IMG/VR virus record: IMGVR_UViG_3300044641_000353
Location: 1-63,442 of that record
Reading direction: 5' to 3' (one strand)
DNA length: 63,442 nucleotides
DNA from: a virus
Shown piece by piece: positions 15,559 to 22,170 of the stretch. The notes under the pieces are model-generated. The model was not told the DNA's origin. It searched no databases and was given only the letters and a program-made list of their open reading frames with translations. Both the position numbers and the translations under genes were made by a program. Positions within the stretch are counted from its first letter, which is position 1. Each line of letters begins with the position of its first letter.

Positions 15559-17082
15559 TTAGTAGTACGCCGCGCGTCTGCCCGATTTAAACAATCTAAC
15601 TTCGTCTAGTTCATCACTAGGAAGTCGGAGGAATCCACCTTGCCTAAAGCGCATTAAAGCAAGTGTTGTCGCGTCAACCAAGTCATCATGCTCGCCTGAC
15701 GGGAACGCCCCAATCTCATCAACCAATTCTTCAGCCCAACGAGTATCGGGAACCCACACTTTCCCAGAAGCGATTATGTCCGATACTGCGTTCAAGCGGG
15801 CAATTTTGTCTTGCCCTTTACCCGGTGTGAACTCCTGCACAGGTATACCCATGGCACGCAGTTCGTAAATGAGCGGGCCACCCGTGGCTTTCTTCTCAAT
15901 CAACATGCCGTCTGGCTCCCACTCGTTGTACTCTCTAAACACATCTTTCTTCAAGTCCACCCACTCCACACGCTTGCGGTAGGTGTTGAGTAATATGATG
16001 TTTGGGCGCATATCATCTTCTTCGCAATTGAAGATGCCCCAAGTTGTGCCTGCTGAATAGTCAGCCCGCTGTGTTTTCTCAAACGCCGTGTCCCATGTCT
16101 GCAAAACATAGTCACATTTAGGCGCTCTCTCGTGCGGCCATATCTTCCACCAGTCGCGTTTGATAATCGCTGACTCATTTCCCACGGGATTCTGCTGATA
16201 CTGGGCTTGCCACTTAGCATTTGGCAGTTCTTCATGCAGTGCTTCGAGCTCTTCTTTGCTCCAAAACTCAGGCCAAAGTGGGTTTCCAGAGGGCAAAATA
16301 GCCGGAAATTCAATCACTTCCCAGTCGTTTTCACCTCTTAAAGCGGCGTTTTTGAGCACTTGACCGGTCAAATCGCGCTGCGCCCAGCGTGTCATCACAA
16401 TAACAATCGACCCACCCGGCTGTAAACGCTGCCTAGGGCCAGATGTGTACCACTCATACACCTTGTCGTAGATCTCTGGGCTACTTGCTGCCTGTGCAGC
16501 CTCTTGTTCTGAGTGTGGATCGTCAATAATGAGCAGGTCAGCACCCTTACCGGTCACTGTACCCCCCACACCAATCGCAAAATAGTCACCACCCTTGCTG
16601 GTATTCCACCGACCGGCTGCTTTTGAGTCAGCTTGCAGGTGTAAATCAGGAAATATCTCGCTGTAGACCTCAGAATCCACCAAATTTCGCACTTTTCGGC
16701 CAAAACCGACCGCTAATTCGCCTGTATTTGAGCTTTGAATGACTTTTTTGTGCGGAAACTTGCCCAAAAACCAAGCAGGTAGTAAGTAAGAGGCAAACTC
16801 TGACTTAGTGTGGCGAGGAGGCATATTAATAATGAGACGCTTGCATTCTCCACGGGCTACCCTTTCAAAAGCTTCGGCCATCCGCTTGTGATGTTTACCC
16901 GAAATGAAGGTTGGCCAGACTCGGGCTGTAAACTGAATGAACTTTTCCTGAGATAACTCACGAGCTTTGAGCTTTTCCAGATGTATTAGCTGCTTCTCTA
17001 GCACACGCAGGTCAGTATCCGTAAGCTTGCCGGTATCAACAAGCCCTTCTAGGTCTTTTAGCGAGATTGATGCTTCACTCAT
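15559..17082 (-). CDS. terL: Terminase large subunit
   Basis: 507 aa, with ATPase then nuclease. The Walker A-like loop is MPPRHTKS at residues 87-94, a variant common in phage terminases. Walker B is LLIIDD with D187/D188. The RNase H-like nuclease has D331 (QTWDTAFEKT), E396 (MLIEKKATGG) and the terminal D466-D470 cluster (HDDLVDATTLAL). Motor and nuclease residues are all present, so the enzyme should be active. It packages DNA into the prohead and cuts the concatemer. It overlaps the small-subunit gene by 8 bp. A P22-like portal together with a circularly closed assembly is consistent with headful packaging. Confidence 0.95.
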   Translation of the reverse strand: MSEASISLKDLEGLVDTGKLTDTDLRVLEKQLIHLEKLKARELSQEKFIQFTARVWPTFISGKHHKRMAEAFERVARGECKRLIINMPPRHTKSEFASYLLPAWFLGKFPHKKVIQSSNTGELAVGFGRKVRNLVDSEVYSEIFPDLHLQADSKAAGRWNTSKGGDYFAIGVGGTVTGKGADLLIIDDPHSEQEAAQAASSPEIYDKVYEWYTSGPRQRLQPGGSIVIVMTRWAQRDLTGQVLKNAALRGENDWEVIEFPAILPSGNPLWPEFWSKEELEALHEELPNAKWQAQYQQNPVGNESAIIKRDWWKIWPHERAPKCDYVLQTWDTAFEKTQRADYSAGTTWGIFNCEEDDMRPNIILLNTYRKRVEWVDLKKDVFREYNEWEPDGMLIEKKATGGPLIYELRAMGIPVQEFTPGKGQDKIARLNAVSDIIASGKVWVPDTRWAEELVDEIGAFPSGEHDDLVDATTLALMRFRQGGFLRLPSDELDEVRLFKSGRRAAYY

Positions 17083-17713
17083 CTTCAGGTACGTTTCCGC
17101 GGGTTTCAGAGTCTACGGGTTCTTCAGTATCCAGATCTGTTTCAAATGCAGAGTTATCCGATTGCTGATAATCCGGGATTCCTAGCTGGGCATCTAGGTC
17201 GTCGAGTGGTGTTATGTCTATCACGTCGCTGTGCAGCAGGCGTTTGATCCGCTCTTTGATTGAATTCTCAAGAGACTGGGATGTTGTGTGATGCACAGTA
17301 ATTTCACTGCGTTCAGTAAAAATTCCAATGTCTGAATGCTTGCCGAGTAGCTCAAGAGCCTTGATCTCAATCTTCAGGTCACCGCAATCTGCTAGTTCGA
17401 TTAGCTTGTTTGTAATCAGGTTGCGTGCCTGCTGTGCATCCGCAATAGCCTGAAAGTCGTACTTCTTTAGTATTGCTAGGGCAGCCGCAGCTTGGCCGGG
17501 TGACTTGATGTGCTTGGGTGTCTTGGCTGCTTTGGTAACCAGATCAACGACTTGCTTACCGTCTTTCTCGTTGAAGTCCAGCCCACCGCCAAGTTCTTTA
17601 ATGAAGTCAGCAGTATTTGCAGCAATGGCAATGGCATCCTTCTGAGTCTTTGGGGACTCTTCGGATACGTCAAAAGGAACAGGATGTTCCGCAGTAGGTT
17701 CTAGTTTAATCAC
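17075..17713 (-). CDS. Putative terminase small subunit
   Basis: 212 aa from a GTG start at 17713 (MIKLEPTAEHPVPFDVSEES). It is helical and acidic at the C-terminus, and contains FQAIADAQQARNLITNKLIE and DLKIEIKALELLGKHSDIG, which read as a DNA-binding/oligomerisation core. It sits immediately upstream of the large subunit, with an 8-bp overlap, as the first gene of the minus-strand set. The small terminase subunit recognises phage DNA for packaging. The call is mainly positional, with supporting helical content. The RBS before GTG is poor. Confidence 0.7.
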   Translation of the reverse strand: MIKLEPTAEHPVPFDVSEESPKTQKDAIAIAANTADFIKELGGGLDFNEKDGKQVVDLVTKAAKTPKHIKSPGQAAAALAILKKYDFQAIADAQQARNLITNKLIELADCGDLKIEIKALELLGKHSDIGIFTERSEITVHHTTSQSLENSIKERIKRLLHSDVIDITPLDDLDAQLGIPDYQQSDNSAFETDLDTEEPVDSETRGNVPEDE

Positions 17714-17745
17714 CGGGTAAGCGCACCAATGAATATGAAGCCTGA

Positions 17746-17774
17746 AATGTAACAGCGTTTTTAATTTTTTGCAA
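17746..17774 (-). promoter_or_regulatory. Candidate promoter for the minus-strand late genes
   Basis: On the minus strand TTGCAA (17774-17769) and TACATT (17751-17746) are 17 bp apart, each matching 4 of 6 consensus bases. It is the best sigma-70-like site upstream of the terminase gene, but weak, so activation by a phage factor is possible. Confidence 0.3.
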
Positions 17775-17824
17775 AAATTTTTTGTGATTAGGGTTTTTAC
17801 TTAGACCCGGGGGGTGTTCCCGAA

Positions 17825-17845
17825 CTTCCCCCAAAAAGGGGGAGG
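17825..17845. other. Hairpin in the divergent intergenic region
   Basis: CTTCCCCC-AAAAA-GGGGGAGG forms an 8-bp inverted repeat (one G-T pair) in the 407-bp gap between the two gene sets. There is no T run on either side, so it is not a canonical terminator. An A/T tract with a near-palindrome around TTTTTTGCAAAAA lies at 17756-17784. No gene is seen in the gap. Confidence 0.6.
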
Positions 17846-17969
17846 GTGGAATTTTAAAACGCGAGATCGTTTGAGCTCCACAGTGTGTATGGTATTTCTA
17901 GGATTCCTCTTGGGCTCTTTGGTGTCCCCGCCCTCCGTACCCTCTGACCTTTTGACTTTTTTAAATGAC

Positions 17970-17982
17970 CTAACATTGTTAC
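17970..17982. repeat. Palindrome site 1 (one mismatch)
   Basis: CTAACATTGTTAC, 12 of 13 matches to the repeat. It lies about 30 bp upstream of the -35 box of the first early promoter and is the first site of the series. Confidence 0.8.
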
Positions 17983-18013
17983 ATCAATTCCCTAATTATT
18001 GTTCACGCTACAT

Positions 18014-18042
18014 TTGATTTTCAGTGTTTTTTGTGGTATAAT
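18014..18042 (+). promoter_or_regulatory. Early sigma-70 promoter P1
   Basis: TTGATT, a 17-bp spacer, and a perfect TATAAT at 18037-18042, preceded by TTTGTGG. The sequence TGTGGTATAATATA is shared with the promoters at 19513 and 22006. Predicted +1 is near 18049. It drives the first plus-strand gene, at 18121. Confidence 0.85.
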
Positions 18043-18050
18043 ATATTCAA

Positions 18051-18069
18051 GCAAACAAAATCAGTTTGC
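18051..18069 (+). other. 5' terminal hairpin of the P1 transcript
   Basis: GCAAAC-AAAATCA-GTTTGC, a 6-bp stem that begins 2-3 nt after the predicted +1. Hairpins at the extreme 5' end can protect mRNA from RNase E. It is comparable to the hairpins after the other two early promoters. Confidence 0.55.
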
Positions 18070-18120
18070 CTCAGTTGCCTAGTCTGTTTACTGGGTTTTA
18101 TTAGAAGGTTAGAACGTATC

Positions 18121-18633
18121 ATGGAAAATATTACAGTTACTCAAGTGTCTGAATTGTCATTGTCTGATTTGCGCAACAATGTTGCTGAAGCGGTTGTCAG
18201 GGCTTATGGTGCTGAGCGTGACTATGCTATCAAGGTCTGCGAAGTATTGCCCTTTGCATGGTATCTTGTCGAACACAATGACAAGGGTGAGGATGCAAAG
18301 TTGGTTCACACTGAGAAAAAGGAATTATTCAAAGTTCTCAATAGTGCAAAGCATAGTAATCCATCGACAGTGTGGGCTCGGGTTCGTAAGTATGCACAAG
18401 AGCACATGGAACCCAAAAAGCCCAACGCTGACGGAGTGATTGCACCAACTGACGCACCGGTAGGCGCTCGACAAAACCGCTCGCTAACCTTGCGTTTGGT
18501 TGAGGAATTGACCACGCTATACAAAGCCACAAAGAACGCTGATTCACTCAGCGACAAAGAACGTGATTGCCAAACGCATATTGCATCGGCACTCATGGCA
18601 ATGGGTATTGACTTAGCCACAATTCAAGACTAA
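18121..18633 (+). CDS. First early protein, unknown
   Basis: 170 aa, starting MENITVTQVSELSLSDLRNN. The RBS-like block AGAAGGTTAGA (18103-18113) is the same as before the starts at 19631 and 22171, so I chose ATG 18121 over an upstream in-frame ATG inside the promoter leader. The middle (KVLNSAKHSNPSTVWARVRK) is basic, and the C-terminal helix (LTLRLVEELTTLYKATK) looks like a dimerisation helix. It is the first gene transcribed from P1, so it should be immediate-early. A host-takeover or regulatory role is possible but unproven. Confidence 0.75.
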   Translation: MENITVTQVSELSLSDLRNNVAEAVVRAYGAERDYAIKVCEVLPFAWYLVEHNDKGEDAKLVHTEKKELFKVLNSAKHSNPSTVWARVRKYAQEHMEPKKPNADGVIAPTDAPVGARQNRSLTLRLVEELTTLYKATKNADSLSDKERDCQTHIASALMAMGIDLATIQD

Positions 18634-18663
18634 GGGTAAACCAAGGTAAGGGGAAACCCTTAC

Positions 18664-18676
18664 CTAACATTGTTAG
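18664..18676. repeat. Palindrome site 2
   Basis: Exact CTAACATTGTTAG, extended to a 17-bp palindrome at 18662-18678. It sits 16 bp upstream of the ATG at 18695, just before the RBS GGAGA. Confidence 0.95.
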
Positions 18677-18694
18677 GTCAATTGGAGAAATGTT

Positions 18695-18946
18695 ATGAAA
18701 TACTGTACTCAATCAAGCGAAGTCTATCAAAAGCAAGATCAAGAAATTCAAGCCTTGCTCGATGAAATTCGCGCCACTGTACCGCCATTGGTAGCACTAA
18801 GGGGAAACGTCAGGACTAACCCGCATCGTGCTAGGGTTGCCAAAGTATTCAAAGAGTATCGTTTCCCTGATGCTTACCTGACTTCATTTTGGATTGCGTT
18901 TGCTGAGGGTAAACCTTTCCATCGTAGGTTATGGGATAAAACCTAA
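18695..18946 (+). CDS. Small early protein, unknown
   Basis: 83 aa. An acidic N-terminal helix (YQKQDQEIQALLDEIRATV) precedes a basic middle and an aromatic C-terminal segment (AYLTSFWIAFAEGKPFHRR). No family was recognised. It has RBS TTGGAGAA and the palindrome directly upstream. It is followed at once by a strong terminator, so it closes the P1 unit. Confidence 0.65.
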   Translation: MKYCTQSSEVYQKQDQEIQALLDEIRATVPPLVALRGNVRTNPHRARVAKVFKEYRFPDAYLTSFWIAFAEGKPFHRRLWDKT

Positions 18947-18965
18947 TCCCTGCTCACTTATCCAC

Positions 18966-18989
18966 AGCCCCGCTAGTCGGGGCTTTTTT
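18966..18989 (+). terminator. Rho-independent terminator
   Basis: AGCCCCG-CTAGT-CGGGGCT, a 7-bp perfect stem, followed by TTTTTT. It ends the short P1 transcript before the noncoding region. Confidence 0.9.
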
Positions 18990-19003
18990 GCGTCTGCTCG
19001 CAC

Positions 19004-19016
19004 CTAACATTGTTAG
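19004..19016. repeat. Palindrome site 3
   Basis: Exact CTAACATTGTTAG, with 17-bp extension at 19002-19018. It lies at the left edge of the 43-bp tandem duplication, after the terminator and away from any start codon. Confidence 0.95.
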
Positions 19017-19017
19017 G

Positions 19018-19103
19018 TCGATTTGAATACCAGTTCTCTGGTCGGCAGTAGCAAGTGACCTCGATCTGAATACCAGTTCTCTGGGCGGCAGTAGCAACCG
19101 ATC
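19018..19103. repeat. 43-bp tandem duplication
   Basis: Copies 19018-19060 and 19061-19103 share TGAATACCAGTTCTCTGG and CGGCAGTAGCAA and differ at a few bases. Each contains CCAG-TTCT-CTGG, a small hairpin. The pair is flanked by palindrome sites 3 and 4. Confidence 0.9.
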
Positions 19104-19115
19104 TAACAATGTTAT
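19103..19115. repeat. Palindrome site 4 (one mismatch)
   Basis: CTAACAATGTTAT, 12 of 13. It lies at the right edge of the 43-bp tandem duplication. Confidence 0.8.
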
Positions 19116-19512
19116 GTTTTTTCTAATGTTACGAGCTAATGTTACGCACGTAACGCCCCGCAACCCGCATGAAACCTAGAAAGTTATAATGTTACGCGTT
19201 TTTCGGAAAGGGGTACGAGTTACGAAAGTTTTGAGGCAGTGACGTTGCTCAGAAGTGCAAAGTGTATTGCGCAAATAATAATTTTGGAGACCACATACCC
19301 TTTCTTAAAAATCACATAACATTATAACATTACATTAAAAAAACATCATTTACAGAGGAGAACCCCGCGTTACGTTTCACGTTACGTTTACCCCAATTTT
19401 CGTTACATTTCCACTATTTCCATAACGCACCCCCGATTGCTTTCATAACACTGCCTACTTTTTAAGCACCCTGCTCACTTCGTAACTTTCGTCACACCCA
19501 AGACTAAAGAAC

Positions 19513-19541
19513 TTGACTTTGGCATAACTTTGTGGTATAAT
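19513..19541 (+). promoter_or_regulatory. Early sigma-70 promoter P2
   Basis: TTGACT, 17-bp spacer, TATAAT at 19536-19541. The spacer ends GCATAACTTTGTGG, a degenerate half of the palindrome repeat next to the -10 box. Predicted +1 is near 19548. It drives 19631 onward. Confidence 0.9.
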
Positions 19542-19547
19542 ATAAGT

Positions 19548-19568
19548 TAGATGGGATAAAACCATCTA
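19548..19568 (+). other. 5' terminal hairpin of the P2 transcript
   Basis: TAGATGG-GATAAAA-CCATCTA, a 7-bp stem beginning exactly at the predicted +1. Confidence 0.6.
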
Positions 19569-19595
19569 GGGGCAATCCCGCCCATTAGAAGCACC

Positions 19596-19608
19596 CTAAC
19601 ATTGTTAG
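19596..19608. repeat. Palindrome site 5
   Basis: Exact CTAACATTGTTAG in the P2 leader. It lies 22 bp before the ATG at 19631 and just upstream of the conserved block AGAAAGGTTAGA (19616-19627). Confidence 0.95.
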
Positions 19609-19630
19609 GTCAATTAGAAAGGTTAGATGT

Positions 19631-19855
19631 ATGAATGATTGGAAAGAGTGCCGCAACTGCGGTGACGATATACACAGTGAGCGGTGGTCACTAGGCTACC
19701 GAGTCTGCCTATTCTGCGGTGAAGAAGCCGCCCGAGAAGAACGCATGAGTTGGTGCGTAGTCCAAGAATACGGCAAGGGCAACTACCAACTTGTTACACC
19801 TGCCAGCGCAAGAGTAACGCTCAAGCAAACCAACCAAAAAGAACTGCGGGGCTAA
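19631..19855 (+). CDS. Small zinc-ribbon early protein
   Basis: 74 aa. Four cysteines in two CxxC pairs (C7/C10 and C26/C29) suggest a zinc ribbon. The C-terminal half (QYLVTPASARVTLKQTNQK-like, ending KELRG) is basic. The start is set by the shared RBS block AGAAAGGTTAGA. Its TAA stop lies inside palindrome site 6. It could bind nucleic acid or a host protein. No family was recognised. Confidence 0.7.
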   Translation: MNDWKECRNCGDDIHSERWSLGYRVCLFCGEEAAREERMSWCVVQEYGKGNYQLVTPASARVTLKQTNQKELRG

Positions 19856-19864
19856 CAATGTTAA
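19852..19864. repeat. Palindrome site 6 (one mismatch), stop/start junction
   Basis: CTAACAATGTTAA. Its TAA (19853-19855) ends the upstream gene and its ATG (19858-19860) starts the next. Confidence 0.85.
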
Positions 19865-19947
19865 CTAGATGGGAGAAACTCGAACGCATTGTTATTTTGT
19901 GTGCTTGCATAGTGCTTGCACTTGACCTACTTTATTGGAGACCATGA
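19858..19947 (+). CDS. 29-aa single-pass membrane peptide
   Basis: It begins at the ATG inside palindrome site 6 and reads MLTRWEKLER, then IVILCACIVLALDLLYWRP. The basic N-terminus followed by about 17 hydrophobic residues fits a single inner-membrane helix. It ends in a TGA that overlaps the next start. There is no strong Shine-Dalgarno, so translation may be coupled to the upstream gene. A small membrane effector is possible but not shown. Confidence 0.5.
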   Translation: MLTRWEKLERIVILCACIVLALDLLYWRP

Positions 19948-20459
19948 TGAGACACGAACATTTACCGGCACTGAAGGGCTACACATCCCAAGCCCAATAC
20001 GATGCACTTAAGTCTATTGAAGAAACCAAGTCGATCAAGGCTTTGGTGTTCTCGGGTTCATCAAGTCGCACCCTCGGTGCTTTGGTGCGTAGCGCATGGA
20101 TAAACACTTTCCCCTACGTTGAGGATGGTATCAAGTACGAGGGTTGGTGCGTAACCGATGCGGGTAAGCACGCAATGGCTATGTTTGCCGAGCGACTACG
20201 CTTGCAGAAAATTGAGGATGACAAGAAAGCGCAGAAACTTACCTTGTATCGTGAGTGCGTGTATCACGCATATACGCTAGAGCGTGACACCCGAGCAAAG
20301 CGTGAGGAGCTTGAGCTTGAGTACAAAAAACTAACTGATGAAATAGAAGAAGCCAAGCGCAAAGTTTCTGCGGCTGGCATGTGGCTGAGCAGTCACGACA
20401 AAACCTCTGTGATCTACGCAGTACGAGAGCAACTGAAGGAGCCTAACAATGTTAGCTGA
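19947..20459 (+). CDS. Early protein with winged-helix-like N-terminus and coiled coil
   Basis: 170 aa from ATG 19947, 6 nt after GGAG (an ATG 3 nt upstream is the alternative). Residues about 15-80 (YDALKSIEETKSIKALV, TLGALVRSAWI, GWCVTDAGKHAM) resemble a winged helix. Residues about 85-150 are charged coiled coil (RAKREELELEYKKLTDEIEE). The last residues NNVS come from palindrome site 7, which also starts the next gene. A regulatory role is plausible; no family was named. Confidence 0.6.
   Translation: MRHEHLPALKGYTSQAQYDALKSIEETKSIKALVFSGSSSRTLGALVRSAWINTFPYVEDGIKYEGWCVTDAGKHAMAMFAERLRLQKIEDDKKAQKLTLYRECVYHAYTLERDTRAKREELELEYKKLTDEIEEAKRKVSAAGMWLSSHDKTSVIYAVREQLKEPNNVS
20443..20455. repeat. 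Palindrome site 7, gene-junction copy
   Basis: Exact CTAACAATGTTAG. It encodes the C-terminal NNVS of the upstream gene, and its ATG (20449-20451) is the start codon of the downstream gene. Confidence 0.95.
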
Positions 20460-20658
20460 GACCTACTACCTTTGCCGAGTGCCTAGTTACGACATTATTG
20501 TTATGTTTAACGAGAGGGACTACCGATACCAACGCGTAGTCGAGAGCCACCTGAACGTGCCTAACGAGGCAAACAACGTGGTGCTACTAGCGCAGGGTAC
20601 AAAGAAACAGATACGAATGTACTACGATTTAATGAAGGAGGATAACAATGTTAGCTAA
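20449..20658 (+). CDS. Small early protein, unknown
   Basis: 69 aa, MLAETYYLCRVPSYDIIVMF at the N-terminus. It starts at the palindrome ATG, overlapping the previous gene by 11 bp, with GAAGGAG upstream. It ends in DNNVS, again encoded by a palindrome (site 8). The content looks like a mixed alpha/beta domain. The function is unknown. Confidence 0.6.
   Translation: MLAETYYLCRVPSYDIIVMFNERDYRYQRVVESHLNVPNEANNVVLLAQGTKKQIRMYYDLMKEDNNVS
20642..20654. repeat. Palindrome site 8 (one mismatch), gene-junction copy
   Basis: ATAACAATGTTAG. It encodes the final NNVS of the 69-aa product and supplies ATG (20648-20650) for the next gene. Confidence 0.85.
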
Positions 20659-20821
20659 ATTCCTAATGACAGGATGGAGTAACCGCTTTGGCTATTGGGT
20701 GACTGAGGTTGCCGAGGCTAAAGATATAAGCACCGCAAGGGAACGCTTCTGCCTGAAGTACCCCATGCTGAAGAATGTAAAAGCCCTGCGCCTACGCGCA
20801 CCCGCAGAACTAATGGAGTAA
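20648..20821 (+). CDS. 57-aa early protein
   Basis: Starts MLAKFLMTGWSNRFGYWVTE at the ATG of palindrome site 8 and ends at TAA 20819-20821, 2 bp before the next gene. AAGGAG lies upstream at a good distance. The size and content (TGWSNRFGYWVTEVAEAKD, ALRLRAPAELME) suggest a small alpha/beta fold. The function is unknown. Confidence 0.6.
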   Translation: MLAKFLMTGWSNRFGYWVTEVAEAKDISTARERFCLKYPMLKNVKALRLRAPAELME

Positions 20822-20823
20822 TC

Positions 20824-21984
20824 ATGAAAGAAAGACAGACGGGGCTCCATGCCTCAACCTATTACTTGCCACGTATCCGTAGCCACGCAGATGCAAAGGC
20901 ACGCCTCAAGAAAACCAAGCCGATCAGAGGTCGCACGCCTACCAACAACAAATGGGGTGGAACAGTCAACGCTTGCACCCCATTGGGTAGACGCGAGGAC
21001 ATTGACACATACTCAATCCGCGAGGGTGAGAATGGGAATATCGAATTGATTTGCTATACGCGAGCAGTGATAACGTATACGCCCGACAACAAAATCATAC
21101 TCACGCCTCACTTCATGGGACTGATGGAGTCAGGGATGATCGGTCGGGTGCTAGATATACCTGCTTGGCTAGACCGCAAGAAGATCGGCATCATCCTTGA
21201 TGGTGAACGCCATGTGCTTAAACAGAACGGCTCGCTCACATTAAGTTGTGAAGGCGAGTGCCTGAGTGTGGACAGCAAAGAGACCATCTACTCGTACTAC
21301 GTTAACCGCAAGGCATCTAACATTGTTAGGTCTCAATACTCGGAGTTCATCAAGTATTGCAATGGCTTTCTCCAACTGCGCAAGGACATGGACACCAACG
21401 AGATCTCAATATCTCTAACTGAGATTGCCGACTGCATTGGTTACGAATATAGCGAGCAAACGGCATGGCGTAACATAAAGCCGGTGGGCAAAGAGACTGT
21501 GTGGAAGCCCGACCTCAAGCATGCGAGGCACATCGAGTTCAAGCCACAAGGCACAAGGTGTTTGGGGTTGGTGCGAAACAATGCAGTAGAAGGGGACAAG
21601 GCAAACCCAGAGGAGACCCTGTGGTCTGCATACGCTAGGCAGTGCAAGAGTTTTATGGCAGCGATCAGCAACAATCAGGCGGAAGATGGGAAGGTCGACA
21701 ACTATTACCGCATGACCCTAACATTGTTAGGTATGGCGATGCCGTACATACACAGAGCGCCAAAGGAAGGAGAGGATGTGGTTGTGGATATACCCGTAAG
21801 TGCAGTTGATCGCTTGCTGACCAAGATCATGTTGCAGTGGCATAGCGAGGAGATGTTGGAGAGCAGACCACTCAAACCGAATCAGTTGCCCAACGACAAG
21901 TACGATTTGTACATAACAAGGATGCCGACAACGGAGGAGATTGATCGGATACAAAAAGCAACCGACAGGTTGATAATTCTTTAG
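20824..21984 (+). CDS. Large early protein, unknown
   Basis: 386 aa. The N-terminal 60 residues are basic with a THYLP-like substitution (STYYLPRIRSHADAKARLKK) and GRTPTNNKWGGTVNACTP. A central beta-rich part (NIELICYTRAVITYTPDNKI) is followed by helical segments containing SEFIKYCNGFLQLRKDMD and VSAVDRLLTKIMLQW. No known domain was recognised. Two palindrome sites lie inside the coding frame (SNIVR at 21317 and TLTLLG at 21718). It is the last gene before promoter P3. Confidence 0.65.
   Translation: MKERQTGLHASTYYLPRIRSHADAKARLKKTKPIRGRTPTNNKWGGTVNACTPLGRREDIDTYSIREGENGNIELICYTRAVITYTPDNKIILTPHFMGLMESGMIGRVLDIPAWLDRKKIGIILDGERHVLKQNGSLTLSCEGECLSVDSKETIYSYYVNRKASNIVRSQYSEFIKYCNGFLQLRKDMDTNEISISLTEIADCIGYEYSEQTAWRNIKPVGKETVWKPDLKHARHIEFKPQGTRCLGLVRNNAVEGDKANPEETLWSAYARQCKSFMAAISNNQAEDGKVDNYYRMTLTLLGMAMPYIHRAPKEGEDVVVDIPVSAVDRLLTKIMLQWHSEEMLESRPLKPNQLPNDKYDLYITRMPTTEEIDRIQKATDRLIIL
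21317..21329. repeat. Palindrome site 9, inside a coding frame
   Basis: Exact CTAACATTGTTAG, read as part of A-S-N-I-V-R in the 386-aa gene. Confidence 0.95.
21718..21730. repeat. Palindrome site 10, inside a coding frame
   Basis: Exact CTAACATTGTTAG, read in another frame as L-T-L-L-G in the same gene. Confidence 0.95.
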
Positions 21985-22005
21985 TCAGACCCATGACGAA
22001 AGGAC

Positions 22006-22034
22006 TTGACTTTACCATAACATTGTGGTATAAT
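22006..22034 (+). promoter_or_regulatory. Early sigma-70 promoter P3 with operator-like spacer
   Basis: TTGACT, 17-bp spacer, TATAAT at 22029-22034. The spacer holds ATAACATTGTGG, which shares TAACATTGT with the palindrome repeat, so a repressor of the repeat could cover the -10 box. Predicted +1 is near 22041. It drives the MoxR/VWA gene group. Confidence 0.9.
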
Positions 22035-22039
22035 ATAAG

Positions 22040-22068
22040 CTGATGTGGGGTAGTTGTACCCATATCAG
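22040..22068 (+). other. 5' terminal hairpin of the P3 transcript
   Basis: CTGATGTGGG pairs with CCCATATCAG (10 bp, one G-U) around a 9-nt loop, starting at -1 relative to the predicted +1. Confidence 0.65.
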
Positions 22069-22137
22069 AGAAGTAGCAGTTGAAATCATTGTTAAACACC
22101 CGTGTATCTCACTTCATCAAAGAACTCGGGAACTCGC

Positions 22138-22150
22138 CTAACAATGTTAG
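22138..22150. repeat. Palindrome site 11
   Basis: Exact CTAACAATGTTAG, extended to a 17-bp palindrome at 22136-22152. It is followed by AGAAAGGTTAGA (22158-22169) and the ATG at 22171. Confidence 0.95.
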
Positions 22151-22170
22151 GCACATCAGAAAGGTTAGAT

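Larger units (their letters stand above)
18990..19512. other. Noncoding repeat region, candidate replication origin
   Basis: About 520 bp with no credible gene. It holds two palindrome sites bracketing a 43-bp tandem duplication, eight GTTACG hexamers (direct at 19128, 19141, 19191, 19219, 19369, 19381; inverted at 19149, 19481) and an AT-rich core near 19270-19345. Iterons next to an AT-rich stretch inside the early region fit a replication origin. No DnaA-box array was confirmed. The initiator is unknown. Confidence 0.5.

Noticed and set aside
17756-17784. A/T tract as a terminator for the minus strand
   Set aside because: It lies upstream of the terminase gene and has no GC stem. More likely part of promoter DNA.
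19018-19103. Two direct repeats as a CRISPR array
   Set aside because: Only two copies, no spacers between them (the unit is 43 bp head to tail), and no cas1/cas2. The Cas4-like gene at 30911 belongs to a phage nuclease family.
22102-22170. N-terminal extension of the MoxR ATPase
   Set aside because: The ATG at 22102 precedes the palindrome and the strong RBS block. The extra 23 residues do not belong to the AAA fold.
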